A stretch of DNA of 64,000 nucleotides from Shewanella sairae (GTDB taxonomy: Bacteria; Pseudomonadota; Gammaproteobacteria; Enterobacterales; Shewanellaceae), in the NCBI RefSeq assembly GCF_023283535.1, contig NZ_JAKILT010000017.1, positions 1-64,000 of the forward strand. Reading direction: 5' to 3'. A program made the position numbers and the translations under genes. Every line of letters starts with the position of its first letter. Position 1 is the first letter of the stretch. Below, piece by piece: positions 48,069 through 57,379 of this stretch. The notes beneath the pieces were generated by a model, which saw only the letters and a program-made list of their open reading frames with translations, was not told where the DNA came from and did not search any database.

Positions 48069-48095
48069 AAAGGCGACTTGCTAAAAGTCGCCTTT
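48069..48095 (+). terminator. Terminator of thiI
   Basis: AAAGGCGACTT and AAGTCGCCTTT form a perfect stem around GCTAA, with a T run after. Confidence 0.92.
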
Positions 48096-48148
48096 TTTTT
48101 ATTTTTAAGAAATGAGTACAGACAGACCTTGCATCAGCAAGATACAAA

Positions 48149-48172
48149 AAAACCACCGTTTGAGGTGGTTTT
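48149..48172 (-). terminator. Terminator of the 77-residue gene
   Basis: AAAACCACC and GGTGGTTTT pair around GTTTGA, 24 bp past the stop at 48196, with TTTG on the minus strand. Confidence 0.85.
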
Positions 48173-48195
48173 AAAGTTTGACTAAGATAAGCAGA

Positions 48196-48429
48196 TTAGT
48201 CTGCTAAAAGCACCTTTGCAGTGGCTTCTTGGTCCTTCTTCACTTCATCAGTCGCAAGCATAGTATCTAGCTCTGCAGTGAGCTGAGACTGCATTAATTC
48301 CATGCTTTCTGCTAGGTTAGCTGTTAGTGTTGCTTCAATGTCTTTAGTATCGATAGTCATTTCATCGGCGCTAACAGATGCTGAAAGGCTAAGAGTAGCA
48401 ATAACAAGTACTGATTTAAGGTTTAACAT
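48196..48429 (-). CDS. Small exported helical protein
   Basis: A 77-residue protein with a clean signal peptide (1-21, SVSA before DEM). The 56-residue mature part is acidic and alpha-helical with a Leu/Ala heptad-like spacing (DIEATLTANLAESMELMQSQ and following), and has no cysteine. GGAGG stands 9 nt before the ATG, and a terminator follows, so it is a self-contained transcription unit. I recognise no family. Possible roles are a periplasmic chaperone-like or structural peptide, but nothing shows it. Confidence 0.7.
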   Translation of the reverse strand: MLNLKSVLVIATLSLSASVSADEMTIDTKDIEATLTANLAESMELMQSQLTAELDTMLATDEVKKDQEATAKVLLAD

Positions 48430-48610
48430 ACGCGGTAGCCTCCAGGCTTATATTCGGGTTGTTAGACATTCCCCATTTACGTCGTAGAGGCTGTCCAACT
48501 AATTTCGTTTTGTTGGCGCAGATTTTGACCAAAAGGGCTGGTCTTTACAAACGATAAAATGTAACAATGCTCATTAGAAAAACTAATTAAAAATCGGGAT
48601 CTGGATCACT

Positions 48611-49522
48611 ATGGCAAGACGATTACCTCCCCTAAATGCAGTCAAGGCATTTGAGGCGGCTGCTAGGCACTTAAGCTTTACCCGAGCGGCTGAAGAACTG
48701 TTTGTAACCCAAGCTGCAGTGAGTCATCAAATTAAGGCATTAGAAGAATATCTCGGATTAAAATTATTCCGCCGAAAGAACCGTTCTTTACTATTAACTG
48801 AAGAAGGGCAAAGCTACTTTCTCGATATTAAAGACATCTTTACTCAGCTTGCGGATGCCACCGATAGGTTACTCGCTCGTAGTGCCATTGGTTCGCTTAC
48901 AGTCGCCACCTCGCCTAGCTTTGCGATTCAATGGCTAGTGCCAAGATTGGCTAAGTTTAGTGAGAAAAACCCAGAGATTGATGTGCGAATTAAAGCGGTT
49001 GATGATGAAGACGGCTCATTAACCGATGATGTCGATGTGGCTATTTACTACGGCATGGGTAATTGGCAAGGCATGCGTGCTGACAAGCTGAGAAATGAAG
49101 TGCTTATTCCGGTTTGTTCGCCACTATTGCTTAACGGTCCTAAGCCGCTTGAAAAGCCAAGTGATCTGAAAAATTACACCCTATTACATGACTCAAGTCG
49201 CCAAGATTGGCAGGCGTGGTTTAGGCAATGTGGAATTACTGATATTAATGTGAACCAAGGTCCAATATTTAGTCATTCTTCATTAGTGCTACAAGCGGCT
49301 GCTCATGGTCAAGGTGTGGCGCTAGGCTACAGCGTACTTGCAAGACCAGATATTAAAGCGGGTCGTTTAGTCTGTCCGTTCCCTGAAGTTTTAGTCAGTA
49401 AAAATGCATATTACTTAGTGTGTCAGCAAAACCATGCTGAAATCGGCAAGGTGGCTGCGTTTAGAGAGTGGATGCTCGATATGTTTGAAGAGGAGACGCG
49501 TAGTGAGCTGCTTACTGGATAG
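48611..49522 (+). CDS. gcvA: LysR-type regulator GcvA
   Basis: A 303-residue LysR regulator. The N-terminal helix-turn-helix (about 8-65; AARHLSFTRAAEELFVTQAA) and the following LGLKLFRR are nearly identical to E. coli GcvA, as is QGPIFSHSSLVLQAA (about 216-230). GcvA controls the glycine cleavage operon in response to glycine and purines. The neighbours ygdD-like and rlmM are kept from enterobacteria. GGATC precedes the ATG weakly. Confidence 0.92.
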   Translation: MARRLPPLNAVKAFEAAARHLSFTRAAEELFVTQAAVSHQIKALEEYLGLKLFRRKNRSLLLTEEGQSYFLDIKDIFTQLADATDRLLARSAIGSLTVATSPSFAIQWLVPRLAKFSEKNPEIDVRIKAVDDEDGSLTDDVDVAIYYGMGNWQGMRADKLRNEVLIPVCSPLLLNGPKPLEKPSDLKNYTLLHDSSRQDWQAWFRQCGITDINVNQGPIFSHSSLVLQAAAHGQGVALGYSVLARPDIKAGRLVCPFPEVLVSKNAYYLVCQQNHAEIGKVAAFREWMLDMFEEETRSELLTG

Positions 49523-50219
49523 ATTAAAACAGGCTTATCTAGATGGCGAACTCGCCGCGGCAGTTACGACTTTAACCGCTGATGATTTAGTGTTTGATGC
49601 ACAGCAATACTTAATCAATGCCAATAACGACAACGCCGACACGTTAATTGTATTGACCCATGGTGCTGGTGCCAATATGCATCATGAATTTATGACGGCA
49701 ATGGCAGAGGGATTAGTAACGAGCTCAACTCGGGTGGTGCGCTTTAATTTTCCCTATATGCGAGCCAATGCCATTGACGGTAAACGTCGTCCACCGGATC
49801 GAGCGCCAAAGCTTATTGCCGATTATGCGCTGCAGCTAAGTATTTTAAAGCAGCGATTTCAGCCTAAACGTATCGTGCTTGTCGGTAAATCCATGGGCGG
49901 GCGCATGTCAGCGATATTGGCCGAAAGTTTAGCTGTCGATGGGGTGATTTGCTTAGGGTATCCGTTTATTCCACTCAGTGGTGGTGAGCCACGTCTTGAG
50001 CCAATAGAGAAATGTTTAGCGCCATTATTAGTTATTCAAGGTGAACGGGATAAATTTGGTCATAAAGGTTTAGTCGAAACTTGGGCTGTAATGGATAAGG
50101 TTCAACTACAGTGGTTAATCGATGGTGATCATAGTTTTAAACCACGAAAGTCGTCAGGTACTAGCTTAGAAGCTAACCTAGAAAAGGCTATTTCAGTTGC
50201 TCAAAAATTTATAGGTTAG
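49503..50219 (+). CDS. KANL3/Tex30-type alpha/beta hydrolase
   Basis: A 238-residue alpha/beta hydrolase: THGAGANMHHEF (about 45), nucleophile elbow GKSMGGRM with Ser130, QGERDKFG with the acid near 183, and IDGDHSF with the histidine near 209. The natural substrate is unknown. The GTG start at 49503 has GAGGAG upstream and overlaps gcvA by 20 bp, so it is translationally coupled; the earlier ATG 49434 would overlap far more. Confidence 0.82.
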   Translation: MSCLLDRLKQAYLDGELAAAVTTLTADDLVFDAQQYLINANNDNADTLIVLTHGAGANMHHEFMTAMAEGLVTSSTRVVRFNFPYMRANAIDGKRRPPDRAPKLIADYALQLSILKQRFQPKRIVLVGKSMGGRMSAILAESLAVDGVICLGYPFIPLSGGEPRLEPIEKCLAPLLVIQGERDKFGHKGLVETWAVMDKVQLQWLIDGDHSFKPRKSSGTSLEANLEKAISVAQKFIG

Positions 50220-50284
50220 GGTTAACTCGTGTCTGTTTTCGAGTTTGATCATGGTTCGCTATTTATTGAAAGAGGAGAGGGTTG

Positions 50285-50671
50285 ATGCGTAATGGTTTTT
50301 TGCTGCTTGCAGCGTTAAGTGGTTTCATTGCTGTCGCTTTAGGGGCATTTGGGGCCCATGGTTTAAAAAATGTTGCACCAGCCGATTTGATTGCGATTTT
50401 TAACTTAGGCGTTGAATATCAGTTTTACCATACCTTTGCGTTAATCGCGGTGGCTTTTGCTGGTCACTGGATTAAATCTCGTTTACTTGATTGGGCAGGG
50501 TACATGTTTATAGCGGGTATGATTTTGTTCTCTGGCTCGCTGTATATGTATGCGTTAATTGGTGCAAAATGGACCGGTCCAGTGACACCTATGGGCGGCG
50601 TATGTTTCTTATTAGGCTGGTTATTTATTGCTGTAGCAGTATGGCGCAATCGAGTAAAAGAACTCGATTAA
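50285..50671 (+). CDS. ygdD: DUF423 membrane protein (YgdD-like)
   Basis: A 128-residue protein with four membrane helices and the DUF423 signature GAFGAHGLKN (about 19-28) and YQFYHTFAL (about 43-51). Function unknown. The ATG at 50285, just after an in-frame TTG, has AGGAG 7 nt upstream. The order gcvA, ygdD, rlmM is the same as in E. coli. Confidence 0.88.
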   Translation: MRNGFLLLAALSGFIAVALGAFGAHGLKNVAPADLIAIFNLGVEYQFYHTFALIAVAFAGHWIKSRLLDWAGYMFIAGMILFSGSLYMYALIGAKWTGPVTPMGGVCFLLGWLFIAVAVWRNRVKELD

Positions 50672-50756
50672 CCCCATCGGGAATTGTATTGTTAGTGCGT
50701 GAGTGCTGATAATTAAATATTAGACAGTACACAGCTAAGCTTGAACAGTGTAAAAT

Positions 50757-50787
50757 AGCGGTCAACAACTTTGTTGGCCGCTTTTTT
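50757..50787 (+). terminator. Terminator after ygdD
   Basis: AGCGGTCAACA and TGTTGGCCGCT pair with one G-T wobble around ACTT, followed by six T. Confidence 0.88.
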
Positions 50788-50896
50788 ATATCAATTATTC
50801 AATAACGCTGGCTGTTTACCCGCTATGCTTTGGAAGCTTGTGTTGTTATTAACGACGATACAATGATTGATATTATTTTTATCTTCAGGAAATTCA

Positions 50897-51979
50897 ATGA
50901 TAAACCTATTTTTATTTTGCCGTGCTGGCTACGAAAAAGATTGCGCAGCAGAGATCCAAGTGCGCGCGGCTGAGCTTGATATTGGTGGTTTTGTAAAAAC
51001 CAATACCAATGATGCTTACGTTATTTTTCAGTGCTTTCAAGCCGGTGATGCTGAAGTTCTAGCTAAAAATATCAGCCTAGACTCACTTATTTTTGCCAGA
51101 CAGATGTTTGCAGCAAAAGAGTTGCTTAAAGGTCTGCCAGAACAAGATAGAATTGGCCCAATCGTTGAAGCATTAACCCAAGTAAACAAAGCGGGTGAAC
51201 TGCGTGTTGAAACACCTGACACCAACGAAGCAAAAGAGTTATCTAACTTCTGCCGTAAGTTTACAGTGCCACTGCGTCAAGCGCTGAAAAAGTCTGGCAC
51301 CTTGCTTGAAAAAGAAAACCCAAAGCGTCCAATTATTCACGTATGTTTTGTGGCCTCTGGTCAAGCGTATGTGGGCTACTCGTTGAGTAACAACAGCTCG
51401 CCATACTTTATGGGGATCCCAAGACTTAAGATTGCAGCTGATGCGCCAAGTCGATCAACCTTAAAGCTTGATGAAGCCTTTATTCACTTTATCCCTAAAG
51501 AAGAGCAAGAAACGCGTCTAAGCAGCGGCATGAAAGCGGTTGACCTTGGTGCTTGCCCTGGTGGTTGGACATATCAGCTTGTACGTCGTGGTATGTTTGT
51601 TGCTGCCGTTGATAACGGTCCAATGGATCAAGGTTTGATGGATACTGGACAGGTAAAACACTACCAAGCAGACGGCTTTAGATTTGAGCCACCAAGAAAG
51701 AACATCACTTGGTTGGTGTGTGACATGATTGAAAAGCCATCTCGAGTGGCTGAGTTAATCGAAGCATGGGCAATTAATGGTTGGTTTAAAGAGTCAATCT
51801 TCAACCTTAAATTGCCAATGAAGGCACGTTATAAGGAGGTCTCGACGATTCTTGAGACCATGGCTGAGATCCTAAAAGAAAACGGCGTAGATGATTTCTC
51901 TATTGCCGCTAAGCATCTTTACCATGATCGTGATGAAGTAACAGTACACCTCTGCTTACGTCCAAGTCAGCCTTGGTAA
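50897..51979 (+). CDS. rlmM: 23S rRNA 2'-O-ribose methyltransferase RlmM
   Basis: A 360-residue protein with an N-terminal THUMP-like part (1-180) and a Rossmann methyltransferase domain with the SAM motif [13 protein letters not shown] (about 216-228). It methylates C2498 of 23S rRNA. ATG 50897 has AGGA at 6-nt spacing and gives [20 protein letters not shown]; the earlier ATG 50867 adds ten residues without a ribosome site. Confidence 0.95.
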   Translation: MINLFLFCRAGYEKDCAAEIQVRAAELDIGGFVKTNTNDAYVIFQCFQAGDAEVLAKNISLDSLIFARQMFAAKELLKGLPEQDRIGPIVEALTQVNKAGELRVETPDTNEAKELSNFCRKFTVPLRQALKKSGTLLEKENPKRPIIHVCFVASGQAYVGYSLSNNSSPYFMGIPRLKIAADAPSRSTLKLDEAFIHFIPKEEQETRLSSGMKAVDLGACPGGWTYQLVRRGMFVAAVDNGPMDQGLMDTGQVKHYQADGFRFEPPRKNITWLVCDMIEKPSRVAELIEAWAINGWFKESIFNLKLPMKARYKEVSTILETMAEILKENGVDDFSIAAKHLYHDRDEVTVHLCLRPSQPW

Positions 51980-51983
51980 ATAT

Positions 51984-52043
51984 TGGTTGAAATAGAACTG
52001 GTTGAAATTGGACTAGCTGAAATATGCTTGGTTGAACTAAGTC
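51984..52043. repeat. 15-bp degenerate tandem repeat, four copies
   Basis: Four head-to-tail units of exactly 15 bp, led by TGGTTGAAATAGAAC and TGGTTGAAATTGGAC, then TAGCTGAAATATGCT and TGGTTGAACTAAGTC, start 4 bp after the rlmM stop. Confidence 0.8.
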
Positions 52044-52061
52044 TAATCAATCGCAGATACA

Positions 52062-52093
52062 AAAAGACCCCATGTGCAAACATGGGGTCTTTT
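52062..52093. terminator. Bidirectional terminator, rlmM / NAD-IDH
   Basis: AAAAGACCCCATGT and ACATGGGGTCTTTT form a perfect 14-bp stem around GCAA between the convergent genes. Confidence 0.93.
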
Positions 52094-52132
52094 GATTTAA
52101 GCGGCTAAATTAATTCAGCCGTTTAGTACCAA

Positions 52133-53143
52133 TTAAGATAAACGCTCAATTACAGCTTGAGTGAAGTCAGTTGTACCGTGGGTACCACCAAGATCACGCG
52201 TCGTGCGGTCGCCTTCTTCAATCACAGCGGTAATTGCACTGCGGATAAGCTCTGCTTTATCACCCATACCTAAGTATTCAAGCATTTGAATCGATGCTAG
52301 GACAACTGATGTTGGGTTAGCTAGGTTCTTACCGGCGATATCTGGCGCACTGCCGTGAACCGCTTCGAAGATTGCTGCGTCGCTACCAATGTTGGCACCT
52401 GGCGCCATACCTAGGCCGCCAACAAGGCCTGCACAAAGATCAGATAAGATGTCACCAAATAGGTTAGTAGTTACAATGACATCGAAGTTTTCTGGATTCA
52501 TAACCAGCTTCATGCAAGTTGCATCAACAATCATCTCTTCTGTGGTGATGTCTGGGTAACGCAAGCTGACTTCACGTGCCACTTTCAAGAATAAACCAGA
52601 AGTTGATTTCATGATGTTGGCTTTATGAACGATAGTGACCTTTTTGCGACCTTCTTTGCGAGCAAGCTCATAGGCGAAAGTGGTGATTTGCTCAGCACCT
52701 TGACGGGTAATGATACTGGTTGCTTCAGCGGTTGTACCGTCATCAGATACTGTTTGGCCTAGGCCAGAGTACATACCTTCAGTGTTTTCACGCACTGTGA
52801 TGATATCGATATTGTCATAGCGCGCTTGAGTGCCTTTAAAAGACAAAACAGGACGTACGTTTGCATACAAGCTGAACTGCTTACGTAGGCTAACGTTGAT
52901 AGAGGTAAAGCCTTCTCCAACAGGTGTAGTTAGTGGGCCTTTAAGAGTGATACGGTTTTTTTCGATAAGTTCCAATGTACGCTGAGGTAGTAATTCGCCG
53001 TGTTTTTCTAAAGCAACTAGGCCAGCATCTGCAAACTCATATTCAAAGTCACAACCAGCTTTATCAAGAATCTTTAGTGCTGAATCGATAATGCTTGGGC
53101 CAATCCCATCACCAGGGATTACGGTTATAGTTCTTTTTGTCAT
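52133..53143 (-). CDS. NAD-type isocitrate dehydrogenase
   Basis: A 336-residue member of the isocitrate/isopropylmalate dehydrogenase family: IPGDGIGPSI (about 8-17), NVSLRKQFSLYANVRP (about 84-99), NLFGDILSDLCAGLVGGLGM (about 225-244) and the cofactor loop HGSAPDIAGKNLANP (about 263-277), where Asp268 and Ile269 suggest NAD rather than NADP use. Short size and gene position fit the NAD-dependent Icd of Shewanella, a TCA enzyme. Homoisocitrate or isopropylmalate dehydrogenase is less likely, as there are no leu or lys genes nearby. Confidence 0.88.
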   Translation of the reverse strand: MTKRTITVIPGDGIGPSIIDSALKILDKAGCDFEYEFADAGLVALEKHGELLPQRTLELIEKNRITLKGPLTTPVGEGFTSINVSLRKQFSLYANVRPVLSFKGTQARYDNIDIITVRENTEGMYSGLGQTVSDDGTTAEATSIITRQGAEQITTFAYELARKEGRKKVTIVHKANIMKSTSGLFLKVAREVSLRYPDITTEEMIVDATCMKLVMNPENFDVIVTTNLFGDILSDLCAGLVGGLGMAPGANIGSDAAIFEAVHGSAPDIAGKNLANPTSVVLASIQMLEYLGMGDKAELIRSAITAVIEEGDRTTRDLGGTHGTTDFTQAVIERLS

Positions 53144-53383
53144 GGATAGTCCTATCAGGGTTAGGCGTTACTGCAATTGTCTAACCATGCCACAAGGCAT
53201 GATAAGTAACTTGATATATTTTCTTTTTATGCGAGGTATTTTAAACACTTTTAAACAACTTTCACAGTAAATAGTGAGCAATCTCACGTTTTTTTCTGTA
53301 GGGTAACTTGCATAAATCATTGCTTATGACGATGATTGACCGCCAGAAGGTTAAAAAGTCTACTTTAGTCTAATAAAATAATA

Positions 53384-56191
53384 ATGAGGAAGACCTTGAA
53401 GTCACTACCAATAAAGTCATTATTGCTATTCTCGACCAGTTTGCTTTCAGCAAGCATTATGGCCGCTACTAGTAGCATAACTCCCACCGATATTATGCGA
53501 TTTGAATCGCTTAAAAAGCCTGTTATTTCAGATACTGGCAATATGCTTGCTGTTGAAGTTAAGCCGGACCGGGGCGATAGCCGTAGTTTAGTGAAGAGTT
53601 TAATCTCTGATAAACAGTTCAATGTAAAAGGCGCCAGTAAGCCTAAAGTGAGCCATGACGGCCGTTTTGTTGCATTTGTTAATGAAGTGCCATTACTTGA
53701 GTCTGAAAAGGCTGATAAAAAAGCCAAGAAGAAACTAAAGCCTGGTTTGGTTTTATTAGATACGACAACCGGAACGGAATTACGTTTTGATCGTGTTAAG
53801 TCTTTTGAATTCAATGAGACAGGTAGCCATTTAGCGATTTGGTTTGAAGCTGAAGATAAGAAAAAAGACGAAAAATCAGCAGATAAGACAGATAACAGTA
53901 AAAAAGATGTAAAAGTTGATGAATTCGATAAAGGCACTACTGTTGAACTGATTTCACTTAATAACTTGAAATCAATAAAGTTTAAAGATGTTACAGCTAT
54001 GACTTTTGATAAGTCAGGTCTGCATTTTGCCCTTGCAATTAATCATCTTGAGACAAATAAGCATGAAATAAGACTAGTAAAGCTCGCAAATAACTCAGCA
54101 ACGATTGTGCAGAGTTTTAAACAGCAGCAAGCCGGTTCTATTGCGCTGAGTAATGACGGTAAATACTTAAGTTTTACTTATGGTAATGCTAAGGCTGAAC
54201 CTTACGGTCGTGAATATCAATTATCGTTACTGAACCTAGAAACTAACCAAGTTTCTGCAGCGCCTAAAGCCGATGATTGGACGCTTAATCGTTATGCCGA
54301 GCTACGTTTTTCTGATGATAGCCAACGCTTGTTTTTTGGGCGTGTTCCTCAAGTTAGTCAGCAGTTAGAAGTCGCTAAAGTAGAAAGCGAAGCTGACTTG
54401 TTTGATAAAGAGGTGATTACATCGGGCAGAGCTTTACGCGTCTGGCACGGTGAAGATGCTCGGATTAAGCCCCATGAAATCAAGCAATATAAAAAAGAGA
54501 TGAAACGTACTTATCTCGCGGTATTGCATGTTAACGGCAATAATTTAGTGCAGCTTGCCGATCTCAATGTTCCTGATATTGAAGTTCAGGAACAAAAGCG
54601 TTTTGCATTAGCAAGCTCAGATTTGCCTTACCGTAAGATGATTACTTGGGCTGGTTTTTATCGCGATTTTTACTTAGTTGATTTAAATACAGGTCGAAAA
54701 ATCCCATTACTGAGCCAGCAAAGCAGCTCAGAAGAACCGACTTTGTCTCCTGATGAAAAGTTTGTCGCCTACTATTTACACGGTAATGTGTTTTTGTATG
54801 AAGTGGGTCAAGATAGACGGACTAATATCACCAAGAGCCTAGGTGTGTCATTTGCTAATGAAGACCATGATTACCCCTCAAATGCACCAAGTTATGGTTT
54901 AGGTCCGTGGATAAGTGGTGATGCTGGACTGTTAATTTATGATAAATATGATATTTGGCAGGTTAATAGCACTTCACATGATGCATTTAAGCTGACTGCT
55001 GGTGACGGGCGTAAGCAGGGGATCCAATACCGAGTTACCGGCCTTGTTGAAGATGAAAACACACCAACAGTGTTGAATAGTAACGATGAAGTGCTGCTTC
55101 ATGGTTATAGTGATACCACTAAAGGTGATGGCTTTTATCAAGCTCAAGTTGGCGTAGCAGGTGTTAAGCCGTTAATGGATGGTGACTATAAACTCAAATT
55201 GCTCGCGCGCAGTAAAGATGCGCAGACCATAGTGTACTCAAAAGAGCAATATGATCAGTTTCCTGACCTATACACTGCCAACTATGGCAGCCCAGAGCGC
55301 GCAACGCGTCAAACTGACTTAGACAAGCAATTGGATGGTTTTAACTGGAGCCAGTCAGAGCTTGTTCGATGGGCTAACGGTGACGGTAAGCCGTTAGATG
55401 GTGTATTAATTAAACCGACAAATTATGTTGAAGGTAAACGCTATCCTGTATTGGTATATTTCTATCGCTTTATGAGCGACAGACTGCATGCTTTCCCGCA
55501 GATGCAAATCAACCATAGACCAAACTTTGCCTGGTATGCCGATAATGGTTACGCCATTTTCTTACCCGATATCCGCTTTGAAGTGGGTTATCCGGGGGAT
55601 TCATCAGTGCAAGCGTTAACCTCTGGTGTGCAGCATCTAATCGATATTGGAATAGCAGACCCACAAGCGGTTGGTATTCAAGGTCACTCTTGGGGTGGAT
55701 ACCAAACTGCATTTGCAGTAACAAAAACCAATATCTTTAAAGCTGCGGTGACAGGTGCACCTGTATCGAATATGACCAGTGCTTATAGCGGTATTCGTCA
55801 TGGTAGTGGTTTAGCAAGGCAGTTCCAGTATGAAACAGGGCAAAGCCGTATCGGTGAAAGCTTATTCAAATCACCACAAAAATACATAGAGAACTCACCC
55901 GTGTTTTACGTTGAACGTATTAAAACACCTATGATGATCATGTTTGGTGATAAAGATGATGCTGTGCCTTGGGAGCAAGGTGTTGAGCTTTATTTAGCGA
56001 TGCGTCGCGCGGGTAAGGATGTGGTGTTTTTACAATATGAAGATGAGCCACATCACCTTAAAAAATATCCAAACAAGCTAGATTACAGTATTCGTATGAT
56101 GGAGTACTTTGATCATTATTTAAAAGGTGCCCCCGCACCTAAATGGCTTAGTGAGGGTGAAGCTTATACTGAGTACAAAAAAGCTCAGTAA
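53384..56191 (+). CDS. Exported S9 prolyl-oligopeptidase family peptidase
   Basis: A 935-residue serine peptidase with a signal peptide (about 1-28, ending SIMA). The N-terminal two thirds are a beta-propeller-like region with WD40-PD40 type repeats (ISDTGNML, VSHDGRFV, LSNDGKYL, LSPDEKFV). The Lys/Asp-rich insert near 165-185 is low complexity. The C-terminal hydrolase domain has GHSWGG (Ser769), FGDKDDAVPW (likely Asp858) and EDEPHHL (His near 893). It should cleave peptides in the periplasm. An alternative TTG at 53396 has AGGA at better spacing, which would remove four residues. A terminator follows. Confidence 0.85.
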   Translation: MRKTLKSLPIKSLLLFSTSLLSASIMAATSSITPTDIMRFESLKKPVISDTGNMLAVEVKPDRGDSRSLVKSLISDKQFNVKGASKPKVSHDGRFVAFVNEVPLLESEKADKKAKKKLKPGLVLLDTTTGTELRFDRVKSFEFNETGSHLAIWFEAEDKKKDEKSADKTDNSKKDVKVDEFDKGTTVELISLNNLKSIKFKDVTAMTFDKSGLHFALAINHLETNKHEIRLVKLANNSATIVQSFKQQQAGSIALSNDGKYLSFTYGNAKAEPYGREYQLSLLNLETNQVSAAPKADDWTLNRYAELRFSDDSQRLFFGRVPQVSQQLEVAKVESEADLFDKEVITSGRALRVWHGEDARIKPHEIKQYKKEMKRTYLAVLHVNGNNLVQLADLNVPDIEVQEQKRFALASSDLPYRKMITWAGFYRDFYLVDLNTGRKIPLLSQQSSSEEPTLSPDEKFVAYYLHGNVFLYEVGQDRRTNITKSLGVSFANEDHDYPSNAPSYGLGPWISGDAGLLIYDKYDIWQVNSTSHDAFKLTAGDGRKQGIQYRVTGLVEDENTPTVLNSNDEVLLHGYSDTTKGDGFYQAQVGVAGVKPLMDGDYKLKLLARSKDAQTIVYSKEQYDQFPDLYTANYGSPERATRQTDLDKQLDGFNWSQSELVRWANGDGKPLDGVLIKPTNYVEGKRYPVLVYFYRFMSDRLHAFPQMQINHRPNFAWYADNGYAIFLPDIRFEVGYPGDSSVQALTSGVQHLIDIGIADPQAVGIQGHSWGGYQTAFAVTKTNIFKAAVTGAPVSNMTSAYSGIRHGSGLARQFQYETGQSRIGESLFKSPQKYIENSPVFYVERIKTPMMIMFGDKDDAVPWEQGVELYLAMRRAGKDVVFLQYEDEPHHLKKYPNKLDYSIRMMEYFDHYLKGAPAPKWLSEGEAYTEYKKAQ

Positions 56192-56216
56192 AGCTAAGCT
56201 ATAGTGTGTACGAACT

Positions 56217-56244
56217 AAATGCCGAGAGTCACTTCTCGGCATTT
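56217..56244 (+). terminator. Terminator of the S9 peptidase gene
   Basis: AAATGCCGAGA and TCTCGGCATTT form a perfect 11-bp stem around GTCACT, followed by TTG. Confidence 0.9.
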
Positions 56245-56301
56245 TTGTTATTGGCTACAAACAGGTATTCGTCATTAACAGTCGTAATTTGAGATAATAT
56301 A

Positions 56302-56631
56302 ATACCAATCAGTATAAGAATTTGATCAGCTCAGAACGATTTTTGGCAAACTAATTCAAGGCGAATAGCTGTAATAATGGTTATTCCCTTATAAATCTAT
56401 TCAACGCAGAAGTAGGAAGCCAAAAACGTTCCAAACTGGCGAGTTTTAGCGATTCTGATGCTGTGACTCTTAATAAACAAAGAGGGAACTTGAACCTAGT
56501 TCAACTATGCCCTTCGCTCGTTGCAAACCACATGGATGTGGTGAATGGCATTAAAGCAGGAGCACTTAATGACCTTGCCTCAAAACCGCTAAACTCTCGC
56601 TGAGCGACTAAATGTTTATACTGATTGGTAT
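56302..56631. mobile_element. MITE-like element, copy 2 (330 bp)
   Basis: Perfect 16-bp terminal inverted repeats ATACCAATCAGTATAA (56302-56317) and complement (56616-56631); they differ from those of copy 1 only at one symmetrical base. The left part (AGAATTTGATCAGCTCAG and following), the GCGAGTTTTAGCG block and the CCGCTAAACTCTCGCTGAGC block recur in copy 1. It is about 67 bp longer than copy 1 in the middle. No transposase gene. Confidence 0.82.
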
Positions 56632-56666
56632 AATAAACAGATTTAATAAAAAGCGAGGAGAGATTC

Positions 56667-57305
56667 ATGGACGGAATATGGATGCATATTGGCGCGGTAT
56701 TTATGGGCTTTTTTGCCATTATGAACCCGATTGCTAACGTTCCGATATTTTTAGGGTTAACCGCTGACTATGATGAAAAGACGACGCGTCAAATCGCGTT
56801 TCGAGCGCTTATTATTGCGTTTGTGATTATTAGTTTATTTGCAGTATCGGGTCAGTTTATCTTTCATCTATTTGGTATTTCACTGCCAGCGTTCAGGATC
56901 ACCGGCGGCTTATTGGTATTCTTAATAGGCTTTCATATGCTACAAGGTAATCAGTCTGCCGTGCATCATGACAAAGATAAGCCTGAAGATGAGTCACTAG
57001 AGGCGAAACTGAGTGTAGCGGTATCGCCGTTAGCATTACCTATTCTAGCTGGACCAGGTACTATCGCCACGGCGATGAATTACACCGCAGCAGGCGGCGT
57101 CCCTGAGCTAATCAGTACCATAGGCTCATTTGGCGTACTGTGCGTTATAACTTATGTATTTTTTATATTTGGTGGTCGTTTGGTTAGCTATTTGGGCACA
57201 GCAGCGCTAGGAGCAATAACCCGAATGATGGGGCTTATCCTGGCTGTTATTGGAACACAAATGGCGGTCGAAGGCTTACAGGGCGCCTTTAAAGTGCTTG
57301 GCTAG
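56667..57305 (+). CDS. MarC family membrane protein
   Basis: A 212-residue protein with six membrane helices. FMGFFAIMNPIANVPIFLGLT (split about 10-30) and SPLALPILAGPGTIATAM (about 116-133) are the MarC/YchE/YhgN signature with its repeated polar-proline motif. MarC proteins were once linked to multidrug resistance, which was not confirmed; function is open. GCGAGGAGAG lies just upstream. The MITE-like element sits directly before it, so the promoter may be in or next to the element. Confidence 0.87.
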   Translation: MDGIWMHIGAVFMGFFAIMNPIANVPIFLGLTADYDEKTTRQIAFRALIIAFVIISLFAVSGQFIFHLFGISLPAFRITGGLLVFLIGFHMLQGNQSAVHHDKDKPEDESLEAKLSVAVSPLALPILAGPGTIATAMNYTAAGGVPELISTIGSFGVLCVITYVFFIFGGRLVSYLGTAALGAITRMMGLILAVIGTQMAVEGLQGAFKVLG

Positions 57306-57332
57306 CGCGTTTACTTAAGCGGCATTAAACAA

Positions 57333-57364
57333 AAAAAAGCAGTGACTTAAGGCACTGCTTTTTT
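57333..57364. terminator. Bidirectional terminator, marC / DUF3192
   Basis: AAAAAAGCAGTG and CACTGCTTTTTT pair over an 8-nt loop between convergent genes. Confidence 0.9.
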
Positions 57365-57379
57365 ATTGCGATAAGGCTT

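Larger units (their letters stand above)
56192..56666. other. Intergenic region before marC-like gene
   Basis: This 475-bp gap has the S9 peptidase terminator (56217-56244), the second MITE-like element (56302-56631) and about 35 bp of leader before the MarC-type gene. The 72-codon minus-strand frame at 56501-56719 lies mainly in the element and is not believed. Confidence 0.7.

Noticed and set aside
53365-53937. Minus-strand frame of 190 codons, rich in Ser, Leu and Phe
   Set aside because: Antisense of the Lys/Asp-rich start of the S9 peptidase; the apparent hydrophobicity follows from that composition.
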